This document shows, piece after piece, positions 8,336 to 17,222 of a stretch of 62,176 nt of DNA (positions are counted from its first letter, which is position 1; each line of letters begins with the position of its first letter). The DNA comes from Hellea sp. (GTDB lineage Bacteria; Pseudomonadota; Alphaproteobacteria; Caulobacterales; Maricaulaceae), in contig JABDKG010000073.1 in the NCBI GenBank assembly GCA_013002305.1, positions 1 to 62,176 on the forward strand, written 5' to 3'. Both the position numbers and the translations under genes were made by a program. The notes below the pieces were generated by a model. It made no database searches and was not told the origin of the DNA. It saw nothing but the letters and a program-made list of their open reading frames with translations.

Positions 8336-9559
8336 ATGACCCCGCAGACGGACCAATATGCTGCTTTTCGGCACACAAGCTATCAGCGATATTTTACGTC
8401 CCGGTTTTTGACGGGGTTTTCGACCCATATTTTGACCACGACCATTGCGTTTCATCTTTATGATGTGACGGGCAGCGCATTATGGCTTGGCATGATTGGG
8501 GTCGTTCTGTTCCTGCCGTCCTTATTTCTCGTCGTTGTGACCGGCATGGCGGCCGACCGGCTTGACCGAAGAAAAGTCATGGCCGGCGCGACTGTGATGT
8601 TGGCGATCAGCGCCGCCATCGTTGCGGTTCTGTCGGCCATCGGGAAATTTGAGCCGCTCTGGGTTATGGCGGCCATGGCTTTGGTCGGCATTGGCCGAGC
8701 CTTTCACTCGCCGGCGTCCTCCTCTCTGGTGGTTAATCTGGTGCCCAAAGAAGATTTCGGCAATGCCATCGGCTGGATAACGTCATCCTGGCAACTCGCC
8801 AGCATTGTCGGCCCGGCCGTGGCCGGGATATCTTTTGCGATCATCGGCGGCTGGACCTATCTCGTATCCACGCTGTTTTTCCTGATCGCCGCTCTGTCGA
8901 TTTTATCAATTCCGAAACCGGCGCAGCTCATATCCAAAGAAGCCGTGACCATACGAACGCTACTCGGCGGTTTTGAATATGTCTGGAAAACCAAAATTGT
9001 GCTCGGCGCAATCACGCTGGACCTGTTCGCGGTGTTCCTTGGCTCGGCTTTTTGGTTGATGCCGTTATTTGCCAAAGATATTCTGGAGATTGGCGCGGTC
9101 GGTAATGGTTTCCTGCGCGCTGCTCCCGGCATTGGCGCGATATTGATGGCGGTCTATTTGATCCGGTTTCCGGTGCGCGATCATGCCGGAAAAATATTGC
9201 TGGTCTCGGTTTTCCTGTTCGGAGTTGCAACGATCGTCTTTGGATATTCCGAGCTGGCCTGGCTGTCGATTATTGCTCTGATGTTTGTCGGCGCCTTTGA
9301 TATGATCAGCGTCTATATCCGTGAGATATTATTGCAGGTCTGGACGCCGGATCATGTCCGCGGCCGGGTCAACGCCGTCAACTCGATCTTTCTGGGCGCG
9401 TCCAACGAGCTAGGCGATGCCCGCGCCGGATTTGTTGCCGCAAAATGGGGCGCGGTGCTGACCGTCATCCTTGGCGGGTTTGCCGCCATTGGCGTTGTCG
9501 GAATTGTCAGCGTCATTTTCCCGGATCTTCGAAAGGTCCGGACGCTGGACCAGGATTAG
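8336..9559 (+). CDS. MFS exporter (EntS/MFS_3-like)
   Basis: A 407-aa major facilitator with about twelve membrane segments. The loop after helix 2 carries the MFS motif (GMAADRLDRRKVMAGA), and a related basic loop (TPDHVRGRVNAVNSIF) appears in the second half. Both resemble the MFS_3 group that includes enterobactin exporter EntS. Transport is expected to be proton-driven export, and the substrate cannot be read from the sequence. The ATG at 8336 is preferred; an ATG at 8332 is in another frame. It is divergent from the Anbu operon and ends eight bases before the convergent VOC gene. The adjacency to Anbu could be functional (product export) but may be chance. Confidence 0.88.
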   Translation: MTPQTDQYAAFRHTSYQRYFTSRFLTGFSTHILTTTIAFHLYDVTGSALWLGMIGVVLFLPSLFLVVVTGMAADRLDRRKVMAGATVMLAISAAIVAVLSAIGKFEPLWVMAAMALVGIGRAFHSPASSSLVVNLVPKEDFGNAIGWITSSWQLASIVGPAVAGISFAIIGGWTYLVSTLFFLIAALSILSIPKPAQLISKEAVTIRTLLGGFEYVWKTKIVLGAITLDLFAVFLGSAFWLMPLFAKDILEIGAVGNGFLRAAPGIGAILMAVYLIRFPVRDHAGKILLVSVFLFGVATIVFGYSELAWLSIIALMFVGAFDMISVYIREILLQVWTPDHVRGRVNAVNSIFLGASNELGDARAGFVAAKWGAVLTVILGGFAAIGVVGIVSVIFPDLRKVRTLDQD

Positions 9560-9567
9560 CGGAGAAG

Positions 9568-9951
9568 TTAGGCGTCTGGCTTGACCATGGCAAAGGCGTT
9601 TATCTTATTGCCGTCCGGGTCGCGAAAATATCCGCAGTAAAATCCGCTCTCGCCGCGCGGCCCAGCCGGGCCTTCGCACTGGGCGCCAAGCTCAATCGCT
9701 TTGTCATAGATTTTATGAACCGTTTCTTTGTTCGGGCAGGCCAGCGCAATCATCGTGCCATTGCCAGCGCTCGCAGCTTCGCCATTATGCGGCTTGCAAA
9801 CTCCAAACATCGGGACATCCATATTTGGCGCATAGCCGATAAAATTATCGGTTCCCCAAAGCCGGCCAACACCAATTTCGCCGAATAGAGCATCGTAGAA
9901 CGCGCCAGACTTTTCCAAATTATTTGTGCCAACCGTTGTGTAAGAAATCAT
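9568..9951 (-). CDS. VOC family (glyoxalase/bleomycin-resistance fold) protein
   Basis: A 127-aa protein starting MISYTTVGTNNLEKSGAFYDALF, the usual opening of single-domain vicinal-oxygen-chelate proteins. It closes with FYCGYFRDPDGNKINAFAMV, the C-terminal beta strand with the family DPDGN turn. These proteins use a metal or a bound cofactor to handle small molecules such as methylglyoxal adducts or antibiotics; this subgroup has no assigned substrate. I place the start at 9951 because GGAG sits five to eight bases upstream, rather than at the longer in-frame upstream codon. The iterated TCC-CGTGGA motifs at 10063-10110 lie upstream and could be its operator. Confidence 0.85.
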   Translation of the reverse strand: MISYTTVGTNNLEKSGAFYDALFGEIGVGRLWGTDNFIGYAPNMDVPMFGVCKPHNGEAASAGNGTMIALACPNKETVHKIYDKAIELGAQCEGPAGPRGESGFYCGYFRDPDGNKINAFAMVKPDA

Positions 9952-10062
9952 GTTTTTCTCCAATTCTTCGAAATCCAACATAACACAAAAATAAACCGGG
10001 TCACCGGGCAATCATGTTGTGTCTCTATTCACGCCTAATCGGGGTGAAAAATTTCCGGCTGT

Positions 10063-10110
10063 TTCCGCGTGGAACACATGACATTCCGTGGACACTCCAC
10101 GTGGATACAC
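10063..10110. promoter_or_regulatory. Three iterated CGTGGA-type motifs, including a perfect palindrome
   Basis: Between the VOC start and the TPR stop, a motif occurs three times: TTCCGCGTGGAACAC (10063-10077), ATTCCGTGGACAC (10083-10095) and CTCCACGTGGATACAC (10095-10110). The third contains the perfect 10-bp palindrome TCCACGTGGA at 10096-10105. The arrangement suggests multiple binding sites for one dimeric regulator upstream of the VOC gene on the minus strand. No known operator is recognised. Confidence 0.4.
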
Positions 10111-10187
10111 CGGGAAAATTTTAAATCCGGCAAAATCCGGCCGGTTTATTTTCAGATTATGGATTTGAATTTCGTGTCTGACAAGTG

Positions 10188-10889
10188 TCACTCGGCCGTC
10201 TCTTCTGTGGTCAGCTTGCCCATTGCGCGCAGCCGCAGGGCCTCATTAATCTGACCTCTAATCAAAGCCGTTTCGACGCTGTTCGGATCAATCCTAAGCG
10301 ATGTCTCTATATCGGTTTTGGCGTCGTCAAGCTTGCCCAGACGGCGGCGCGTATCGGCTCTATAGCGAAGGGCCGCCGCGTTTTTACTGTCAAAGTTTAA
10401 GACCGATGTCAGGTCGGTCTCGCTGTCCTGATAACGGTCCAGCAGCGCATAAACCCGCGCTCTGGCAATGCGAAGATCGGAATCGCCCTCGTCAATTTCC
10501 AGCCCTGCCGTCGCCGAGTCGTAGGCCTGATTAACCTCATTGGCCATCAGCCAGAAATTGGCCGCTTCGAGATAGTAATTTTTGCGGTGCTCAGGCGCGA
10601 TTGACTCGCGCATATCGCCGAGCTGATCGAGCCGGTAAGCGGCCTGTTCTTTATGGCCCAGCGCAAACAAGGCCATAGCCTCGCAGTGGCGGGCCCGCCG
10701 ACCGCCGCCATCACCGCGCCAGATCATGGCTTCTTCATAGGCCAGGTCGGCATCATCGGCGATTTGCTCGAGGCAGCTCTTATGTTTTTCGTCAAATTCG
10801 GTTGTGCGGTCATCGGCGAGCGCATGGCCCGAAAAGGCGAAAATCATTGCCAGCGATGTGAATCCGGTTAGGAGTATGGGGCGTTTCAT
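10188..10889 (-). CDS. Exported tetratricopeptide-repeat protein
   Basis: A 233-aa protein with an N-terminal signal peptide (MKRPILLTGFTSLAMIFAFSGHALA, cleavage after ALA). Several TPR-like helical pairs follow, for example SDLRIARARVYALLDRYQDSETDLTSVLNFD and AALRYRADTRRRLGKLDDAKTDIETSLRIDP. TPR domains are protein-protein interaction scaffolds, and this one should act in the periplasm. The partner is unknown. I use the ATG at 10889 because the upstream in-frame start is a TTG that would bury the signal peptide behind a basic stretch. It is divergent from the epimerase-ABM gene with a 35-base gap, so their promoters may overlap. Confidence 0.8.
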   Translation of the reverse strand: MKRPILLTGFTSLAMIFAFSGHALADDRTTEFDEKHKSCLEQIADDADLAYEEAMIWRGDGGGRRARHCEAMALFALGHKEQAAYRLDQLGDMRESIAPEHRKNYYLEAANFWLMANEVNQAYDSATAGLEIDEGDSDLRIARARVYALLDRYQDSETDLTSVLNFDSKNAAALRYRADTRRRLGKLDDAKTDIETSLRIDPNSVETALIRGQINEALRLRAMGKLTTEETAE

Positions 10890-10924
10890 GTTGGCGCTTT
10901 TACGCGCACGGAGGTTAGGCCGCA

Positions 10925-12115
10925 ATGGGCAGAACTGTTAAAAGTCGGACAGAAAACAGCACGGCTCTGCTGCTGGGTCTGGGCTATACGGCGCGCGCGC
11001 TGGTCCCGGTTTTAAAGGCCCGCGGCTACGATATTATCGGCACATCCCGCAGCGCAGAAAAGGCCAGGGCTCTGTCGGCGGCGCTGGGTATAAAAATCAT
11101 TGAATTTAGCGGATTTGCCTCGGCCGCGCTGAAAACCGCAATTGCCAAGGCTGATATCATTATATCGTCTGCGCCGCCAGCAGATGACGGCCGCGATCCG
11201 GTCATCACAGCCCTGCCCGATATCGCCAAAATAGCACGCCATTGTCATTGGGCAGGTTACCTGTCAGCGACCAGTGTTTACGGCGACCGCGAAGGCCGCT
11301 GGGCGTTTGAAGATGAGCTGTTGTTCCCGACTACCCAGCGCGGCCGCAACCGGATTAGCGCTGAACTTGCCTGGCTTGAAAGCGGCCTGCCCGTGCATGT
11401 TTTTCGTCTCGCCGGAATTTACGGCCCCGAGATATTGGGCCAATCGCGCAATGCGTTTCAGCGCCTAAAAACCGGCCGCGTCAAAGCCGTGATCAAGCCC
11501 GGCCATCTGGTCAACCGCATTCATGTCGAGGATATAGCGACGGCGCTTACCGCCTCTATAGATCGTCCGGACCCGGTACAGGTCTATAATATCGCCGACG
11601 GTAACCCGGCCCCGCCGCAAGATGTGCTCGAGTTTGCGGCCGACCTGATCGGCGAGGCCCGGCCCAAACGGGTTGATTATAAAACCGCAAATCTGTCAGC
11701 CATGGCGCGCAGCTTTTATTCCGAAACCAAGCGTATAGATATTTCCCGCGCGCGCTCCGAGCTCGGCTGGACGCCGCAATATCCGACCTATCGCGACGGG
11801 CTTTGCGACATTTACCGGCGCGAAACTTACGGGCCGAAATCTTTTCTTTTGGCCGGTCATATCATCGTCCCGGATGAGGATCTTGAGGACATACGCCGCC
11901 TGCTCTCGGAGCATAAAAAAGCGACCCTTGCCGAGCCCGGCTGCCTGCGCTTTGATGTGTTTCAGGACCTTGGCGACAAACATAAATTTCATGTCTTTGA
12001 GGCCTTCAAATCTGAAAAAGCTTTTCAGGATCACAAGGCGCGTACGGCCGGGACGGACTGGGTCAAGGTCTCCGCCAATATTGAGCGGTTTTATACGGTG
12101 TCAAAAGCGCGATAG
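10925..12115 (+). CDS. NAD-dependent epimerase/SDR (YeeZ-like) fused to an ABM (YgiN-like) domain
   Basis: A 396-aa two-domain protein. Residues 14-300 are an extended short-chain dehydrogenase/epimerase with a Rossmann start (LLLGLGYTARALVPVLKARGYDIIGTSRS). It contains LSATSVYGDREGRW and VHVFRLAGIYGPE, as in the YeeZ branch, but the classical YxxxK appears replaced (NRISAELAWL). Residues 305-395 match the antibiotic-biosynthesis-monooxygenase/YgiN fold: HIIVPDEDLEDIRRLL, EPGCLRFDVFQD and FHVFEAFKSEKAFQDH. The reading frame is continuous with no stop between domains. The joint reaction is unknown; a quinone-linked or electrophile-detoxifying role is inference only. Confidence 0.82.
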   Translation: MGRTVKSRTENSTALLLGLGYTARALVPVLKARGYDIIGTSRSAEKARALSAALGIKIIEFSGFASAALKTAIAKADIIISSAPPADDGRDPVITALPDIAKIARHCHWAGYLSATSVYGDREGRWAFEDELLFPTTQRGRNRISAELAWLESGLPVHVFRLAGIYGPEILGQSRNAFQRLKTGRVKAVIKPGHLVNRIHVEDIATALTASIDRPDPVQVYNIADGNPAPPQDVLEFAADLIGEARPKRVDYKTANLSAMARSFYSETKRIDISRARSELGWTPQYPTYRDGLCDIYRRETYGPKSFLLAGHIIVPDEDLEDIRRLLSEHKKATLAEPGCLRFDVFQDLGDKHKFHVFEAFKSEKAFQDHKARTAGTDWVKVSANIERFYTVSKAR

Positions 12116-12153
12116 GGCTTGGTTTTAGATATGATCCTGTCTAAAATCAGGGC

Positions 12154-12627
12154 ATGACGATGACGCGCAAACACATTCCCTCCCTGATATCATTGACTGT
12201 GCTTGCCGCGTGTAGCGCCAGTCATGATGAGGTCATATTGTGTACCAATACCGTCGAGAATTATGCGGCTTTGCGGGATAATCCGGAGACAGCGGAAAGC
12301 TACGCTGACCTGTTCACGGACCAGGGAACTTTCACGCTCGGCGGATCGCAAACGGCCGGACGCGAGGCGCTGATTGCCCGTCACAAAGCCTCTCATGAGA
12401 GCGCCAAATGGCAACATGAGATGGGCAAAATCAGCGTTCATAAACAGGGTCCTGATAAAATTACCGGCTCCAGTCAGGTCACGGTCAAGACCGGACCAAA
12501 GGGCGTGGCTGAATATGAGCGCACCATCGCCGCGACCTATGACGACACTTTCGTGATGGAGAACGGGTCCTGCCGGATTAAATCCCGGCTTGTGACTGTA
12601 ATTTCGGACGAGACTGTCAACAATTAA
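12154..12627 (+). CDS. SnoaL-like (NTF2-fold) lipoprotein
   Basis: A 157-aa protein with a lipoprotein signal (SLTVLAAC, Cys20 of the longer form). A SnoaL/NTF2-like alpha+beta cone follows: VENYAALRDNPETAESYADLFTDQGTFTLGGSQTAGREALIARHKA. That fold serves as a small-molecule binding pocket or enzyme, and the activity here cannot be predicted. Two in-frame ATGs (12154 and 12160) are equally plausible starts. The stop shares a TTAA with the convergent PBP gene, giving a four-base 3' overlap. It lies 38 bases after the epimerase-ABM fusion on the same strand and is probably co-transcribed with it. Confidence 0.72.
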   Translation: MTMTRKHIPSLISLTVLAACSASHDEVILCTNTVENYAALRDNPETAESYADLFTDQGTFTLGGSQTAGREALIARHKASHESAKWQHEMGKISVHKQGPDKITGSSQVTVKTGPKGVAEYERTIAATYDDTFVMENGSCRIKSRLVTVISDETVNN

Positions 12628-14504
12628 GGAAGAGCGGACGCAGCCGAATCCAGCAGCACATTCATAATATCATCAACATCGGCGCGAATTGGCCGTTCAG
12701 AGACTGGCAAGCGTTTGGCGGGCATAGCTTTGACAATATCGCCCATCATATCCTGCCAGATTTGCGCTGGAATTGAGCCGCCGGTGACGCGCGACATGGC
12801 GCTATTATCATCGGCCCCGACCCAGACCCCGGTCACCAGATCCGGCACATAGCCGACAAACCAGGCATCGCGATAATTATTTGTCGTCCCGGTTTTGCCT
12901 GCAACATCCCGGCCGGCAATTCGCGCGCGGCGACCTGTGCCGTGCTCGACGGTTGTTTTCAAAACCCGGTTGATGTGGCGCAGCCCGGCGGAACTGACGA
13001 CCCGTTCGCGTTCAGGGCGCTCGGAATAATAAAGCGGCGTCCCGTCAGCGGTTGAGATTGAAATAATTCCGTAAGGCTCGACCCGGTCACCCCAATTGGC
13101 AAAGGGCAGATAGGCGGCGGTCAGTTTAAGCGGTGTCGTGGTCTGCGCGCCCAGCGGCAAACTGCGCAGGGGTTCAAGGTCTTTCAGGCCATGCGCGGCA
13201 GCGGTTTCGATGACGCGGTCGCGCCCAACTTCTTCCGAAATTGCAACAGCAATCGTATTAATAGACAGCGCGAGGGCGGCCTCTATTGTCATCTCGCCTT
13301 TGAAATCTTTTTTGAAATTACGCGGCTCCCAATCCCCGATCTTTATTGGCTCATCGATGCGCGTATCCCATGGGTCAAGCCCGGCATTAAATGCCGCCAG
13401 ATAGACAAATGGTTTGAAAGCTGAACCCGGTTGACGCTGGGCATCAACGGCGCGGTTAAATTCGCTGCCATTATATGACGAGCCTCCGACCATCGCCCGA
13501 ATGCCGCCATCTCCGGCGATTGAAACGATCGCGACTTCGGTGGCGTTGCGGTCTGGATCAAGGTTTTTCTGCGCCGACCACTGCGCCATATCCTGCATAT
13601 TTTTATCGAGCGTGGTCCGCACAACAATATCGGTTGTCGGCGTCCCAATCTGGCGCTCGACCTCCGGCCATACCCAGTCAGCGAAATAATGGGCGCTGCT
13701 GCGATCGACCGGTTTGTAGACTGTAACCGGACTGTGAGTTTCGCGGTTCAGCCTTGTCTGGTCCATATAGCCCTGATCGCGCATCAGGCCCAGAACGGTC
13801 TGCGTACGGCCCCGTGACGCCTCAGAATCCAGCACCGGATTATATCGCCCCGGAGCCTTGAGGATACCTGTCAACATAGCCGCTTCGGCCATCGTCAGCT
13901 CGGCTGCGGGTTTCCTGAAATAATATTCGCTCGCCGCTTGCAGGCCCCAATTGCCGCCGCCGAAATAGACCCGGCTAAGATATTTTTCGAGAATTTCTTC
14001 TTTGGAAAATGACCGCTCAATCCACAGCGCCAACAGCATTTCTTGGCACTTTCGCTTGATGGTTTTTTCGCGCGTTAAAAAGACATTTTTGGCGAGCTGT
14101 TGCGGCAAGGTCGAGCCGCCTTCGACTACGCCCCCGGCCCGCCAGTTTTTATACATCGCCCGGGTCAGGCCAATGGGGTCAAGGCCCGGATGATGACGAT
14201 AGCGTTTATCCTCTGTCGCAACGACCGCGACTGAAACATAGCCCGGAAGCTCCGAGAGTTTGACCGGCGCCGCATCGACCGCGCCTTTAATGACCAAATG
14301 TTTGCCGTGACGGTCAATGATCTGAACACTGGGCGGACGGCTTGTCTCCCAAAAGGTTTGCACCGATGGCAAGTCTTGCGCCGATTTGGCGAATAGAGTC
14401 ATAACGCCCATAGCGGCCCAATAACCAGCGATAACTCCGACGCCGGTTAATATCTTCGCGCCTGTTAAAAGGCGGGATTTATAGGTCGTTTTAGTTGGTG
14501 ACAT
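12624..14504 (-). CDS. Penicillin-binding protein 1A family (bifunctional transglycosylase/transpeptidase)
   Basis: A class A PBP of about 626 aa that polymerises and crosslinks peptidoglycan in the periplasm. There is one N-terminal membrane anchor (LTGAKILTGVGVIAGYWAAMGVMTLF). A GT51 glycosyltransferase domain follows with VATEDKRYRHHPG (catalytic Glu), GGSTLPQQLAKN and YLSRVYFGGGNWG. The transpeptidase domain has the SxxK motif in PGSAFKP, SIN as SxN, and KTGTTNNYRDAWFVGY as the KTG box. It is shorter than E. coli PBP1A and lacks the OB-like insert, as in many alphaproteobacterial paralogues. The ATG at 14504 is preferred to an upstream TTG at 14510. Confidence 0.93.
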   Translation of the reverse strand: MSPTKTTYKSRLLTGAKILTGVGVIAGYWAAMGVMTLFAKSAQDLPSVQTFWETSRPPSVQIIDRHGKHLVIKGAVDAAPVKLSELPGYVSVAVVATEDKRYRHHPGLDPIGLTRAMYKNWRAGGVVEGGSTLPQQLAKNVFLTREKTIKRKCQEMLLALWIERSFSKEEILEKYLSRVYFGGGNWGLQAASEYYFRKPAAELTMAEAAMLTGILKAPGRYNPVLDSEASRGRTQTVLGLMRDQGYMDQTRLNRETHSPVTVYKPVDRSSAHYFADWVWPEVERQIGTPTTDIVVRTTLDKNMQDMAQWSAQKNLDPDRNATEVAIVSIAGDGGIRAMVGGSSYNGSEFNRAVDAQRQPGSAFKPFVYLAAFNAGLDPWDTRIDEPIKIGDWEPRNFKKDFKGEMTIEAALALSINTIAVAISEEVGRDRVIETAAAHGLKDLEPLRSLPLGAQTTTPLKLTAAYLPFANWGDRVEPYGIISISTADGTPLYYSERPERERVVSSAGLRHINRVLKTTVEHGTGRRARIAGRDVAGKTGTTNNYRDAWFVGYVPDLVTGVWVGADDNSAMSRVTGGSIPAQIWQDMMGDIVKAMPAKRLPVSERPIRADVDDIMNVLLDSAASALP

Positions 14505-14569
14505 GGCCAAGCAGAGTTAACGCGAAATTAACCCTGCTTGTGCGCGAAATTGATTAAAGCCGGGTAAAG

Positions 14570-16501
14570 TTATTTCCCGTCAGCTGCTCTTTCCTTGACC
14601 GGCCCAAAAGTCAGAACTGTACCTTTTATGGCCTTAATTGAAATGCCCGGCTGGACAAATTCCAGTCCTGTTTCGCGTTTGACCAGAATAATGTCAACGT
14701 TTTCACCGCGCTCATCCAGAAGCGCTTTAAGCGGATATTCTTCGGAAATATTGGTCGCTTTAAAGCGCCAACCATTCCACCAATCGGCTGTGAAGGCATC
14801 AAAACTACGCCCGCGCGATGATAAGGTTCGTCCGCGAGATGTGAAGGCAATCATATCGCCATCCTTATCGCTCTTGTCCTGACCGGAGACTTGAAAAACC
14901 CGGTGGCGTCCCAGCTCCGGCGCAAATTCAACGCATACGAGCGCATTATAAGCGTCATTCGGCGTGGCCGTAATAAGGTGATTAAAGGCCGAATGGTCGA
15001 GGCGGTAATCGGCATTCTCGGACAAAACTTCACCGTAAAATGTCGAAAATCCTTCCAGACGGGCATCGCGCAGCCGTCGCCAATTCGTGTCGGCTATCAA
15101 AACGCCTATCCCCATATCCTTTAACGCTTTTGCCAGACCCAGAGACCAGGGATTTGCGCCAACAATTAAAACGCCGTCGCCGGATTCCGACGACAGACCT
15201 AGCGCTTTAGACATAGGTCCGATTGCAAATCCGGCAAACAAAACGGTCGCAAATACGAGCGCGAAAGCCAGAGGTACGAACAGTTCGCCTTGCTGAAGGG
15301 CGGCTTGCTGAGCTGCTGTTAAACCCGGCGTCTGCGCCAGAACCGTCAGCTCGGCAGCAAAAAGACCCGCAACTGCAACAGCTACAACACCGCGCGGCGC
15401 GATCAATGACAGGAGCAAGCTTTCTCGCCAGCTAATGCCGGACCACAGGGTCGAAATCCCGACGGCGATCGGGCGGACGATAAACATCATCGCCAAGACA
15501 AAGCCTAGGATTTTAAACGAGAAGAATTGTATCAAGACTTCCGGTGTCAATGTCGCGGTCAAAATGACAAATACGCCGGAGACGAGCATGATGGCGATAG
15601 TTTCTTTGAATCGCCGCATTTCAACCATGGCGGCAAATTTGGTATTGGCCATCGTCATGCCCATAGCCGTAACTGCCAGCAGGCCCGTCTCATCAGCCAT
15701 TGCGTTGGCGAGCACAAATATTGCTAACACCCAGACGAGAACGACAGGCGCCTTCAAATATTCAGGGATGTGACCTTTGCGAAAGGCCAAGGCCAAGCCA
15801 TAGCCGGAAACAATTCCGACCACGGTCCCGAACACGGCGGCAAAAATAAGCTTGCCAAAGACCAGTGTCATACTGGCGCCTTCAAGGGTAAAACGAATAA
15901 ACTCGAAACCACCAACGGCAAACAATGCGCCGACCGGGTCATTCACAATCCCTTCCCATTTCAAAATATTAGCAGGGCGGGACTTGAGGTGAGCCTGACG
16001 CAATAGGGGCATAATGACGGTTGGACCTGTTACAACAAACAAACCGCCAACCATGACAGAAATATCTGAAGGGAGTCCGGCAATATAACGCGCGGCGTAC
16101 CAGCCTAGTGCCCAGGCGATCGGGGCAGCAATGAACACCATTCGCCCTACGGCATGGGCCGAATTTCCAAGGTCTTTAAACCGGAGGGTCATACCGCCTT
16201 CAAACAGTATGATTGCAACCGCCAAGCCGATCATTGGGCGGTACACATCCCCGAAATCATTGACCGGATCGAGGTGAAACATCGACACGACATTATCAAT
16301 AGGTTCCCAAATACCGAACCCCAGAACAGCGCCTAATAACGGACCGAAAATCAAACCGGCTATAGCCATTAGGACAATCGCAGGGCGTTGTAATTTCCAT
16401 GCCAACCATTGCGCGCCAATACCCAAGGCCCCGATCAAAGCGATCTTGAACGGAAGCATATTGACCGCGTGGTGGGCAATTTCTACAGACGATTCAGCCA
16501 T
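14570..16501 (-). CDS. CPA1-type cation:proton antiporter with TrkA-N-like domain
   Basis: A 643-aa inner-membrane antiporter. Residues 15-430 form about thirteen hydrophobic segments of the Na+/H+ exchanger fold, including GPTVIMPLLRQ and NDPVGALFAVGGFE, the conserved acid-containing segment of CPA1 members. Residues 445-640 form a Rossmann-like TrkA-N region (GVLIVGANPWSLGLAKALKDMGIGVLIADTNW) that could sense NAD(H) or nucleotides. K+/H+ or Na+/H+ exchange for pH and ion homeostasis is the family function, and the cation is not determined by sequence. The start at 16501 has an AAAAGGA ribosome-binding site. A perfect hairpin (16520-16541) lies just upstream and overlaps the stop of the previous gene. 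Confidence 0.9.
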   Translation of the reverse strand: MAESSVEIAHHAVNMLPFKIALIGALGIGAQWLAWKLQRPAIVLMAIAGLIFGPLLGAVLGFGIWEPIDNVVSMFHLDPVNDFGDVYRPMIGLAVAIILFEGGMTLRFKDLGNSAHAVGRMVFIAAPIAWALGWYAARYIAGLPSDISVMVGGLFVVTGPTVIMPLLRQAHLKSRPANILKWEGIVNDPVGALFAVGGFEFIRFTLEGASMTLVFGKLIFAAVFGTVVGIVSGYGLALAFRKGHIPEYLKAPVVLVWVLAIFVLANAMADETGLLAVTAMGMTMANTKFAAMVEMRRFKETIAIMLVSGVFVILTATLTPEVLIQFFSFKILGFVLAMMFIVRPIAVGISTLWSGISWRESLLLSLIAPRGVVAVAVAGLFAAELTVLAQTPGLTAAQQAALQQGELFVPLAFALVFATVLFAGFAIGPMSKALGLSSESGDGVLIVGANPWSLGLAKALKDMGIGVLIADTNWRRLRDARLEGFSTFYGEVLSENADYRLDHSAFNHLITATPNDAYNALVCVEFAPELGRHRVFQVSGQDKSDKDGDMIAFTSRGRTLSSRGRSFDAFTADWWNGWRFKATNISEEYPLKALLDERGENVDIILVKRETGLEFVQPGISIKAIKGTVLTFGPVKERAADGK

Positions 16502-16519
16502 GTTTAATCCTTTTACTCT

Positions 16520-16541
16520 TAGACCAAAGTCTATTGGTCTA
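16520..16541 (-). promoter_or_regulatory. Eight-bp-arm hairpin in the leader of the antiporter gene
   Basis: Perfect arms TAGACCAA (16520-16527) and TTGGTCTA (16534-16541) enclose a six-base loop that contains the upstream gene's stop codon. On the transcript the hairpin ends just before the AAGGA of the antiporter. There is no U-tract, so it is unlikely to be an intrinsic terminator. It could influence coupling or mRNA stability. Confidence 0.4.
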
Positions 16542-17046
16542 TGCGCATGATGTCGAAACCAATATCAGATGAACCATATTCGCCTTCATCATATTGACGC
16601 ACCCGGTCGGTAAACCAATGCAAGACATGCAGATAAATTTTCTCGTTAAAACGCTTCAAGGCCGTGTTTTCGACGGGTAGGCCGATTTCGAAACTTGTCG
16701 AATCTTCAATTTGAATAAACATTTTCTCGCCCTCTTTACGGCAGGTCAGAACCAGACGCATATAATCGCCCTCGCCGGAAATATTAATTGCCAGACCAAA
16801 GCTGATCGGCTCTAGAGGTAAGAACCCTTTTCCGGAAACGGAATAGGCCATGGAGCGATAATTTTGGGCCTGAAACGGGCCTTGCGGCGGAACCAAAAAC
16901 ACACATTGTTTATCACTATCGAGATAGGCGCAAAGTGAATCGCGGATTTTCTCCGCAACCGAGCGGATTTGAGCATAATTATCAAAGCTGCTGGTGCCGT
17001 AAAGCTCAGCGGCCTTTGAAAGTTGGCTTAATCGACTATCGGACAT
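16531..17046 (-). CDS. Conserved hypothetical cytosolic protein, 171 aa
   Basis: A 171-aa protein with no signal peptide or membrane segment. It starts with a helical stretch (SRLSQLSKAAELYGTSSFDNYAQIRSVAEKIRDSLCAYL) and continues with alternating beta-rich segments (QCVFLVPPQGPFQAQNYRSMAYSVSGKGFLPLEPISFGLAI) to a final helix and acidic tail. I do not recognise a family, and nothing suggests an enzyme motif. It sits directly upstream of the antiporter on the same strand with a 29-base gap and is probably co-transcribed with it, so a role in ion homeostasis or regulation is possible but unproven. It is divergent from the hybrid kinase gene. Confidence 0.75.
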   Translation of the reverse strand: MSDSRLSQLSKAAELYGTSSFDNYAQIRSVAEKIRDSLCAYLDSDKQCVFLVPPQGPFQAQNYRSMAYSVSGKGFLPLEPISFGLAINISGEGDYMRLVLTCRKEGEKMFIQIEDSTSFEIGLPVENTALKRFNEKIYLHVLHWFTDRVRQYDEGEYGSSDIGFDIMRIDQ

Positions 17047-17222
17047 TCATATACCTTATTTCAGGCGTCGTTATAGCACCGGGTTTTATTCAACCAAGCG
17101 TTATTTGTCCAATAATTGCGGGAAATGCACGGCCCGTTTGATGACCACGCTTGGCATTGACCGCCAATTATAAACTCTTAAGACTTTAAGACAGGTCTGA
17201 GGGCCTGATTCGGAAATGTTTT

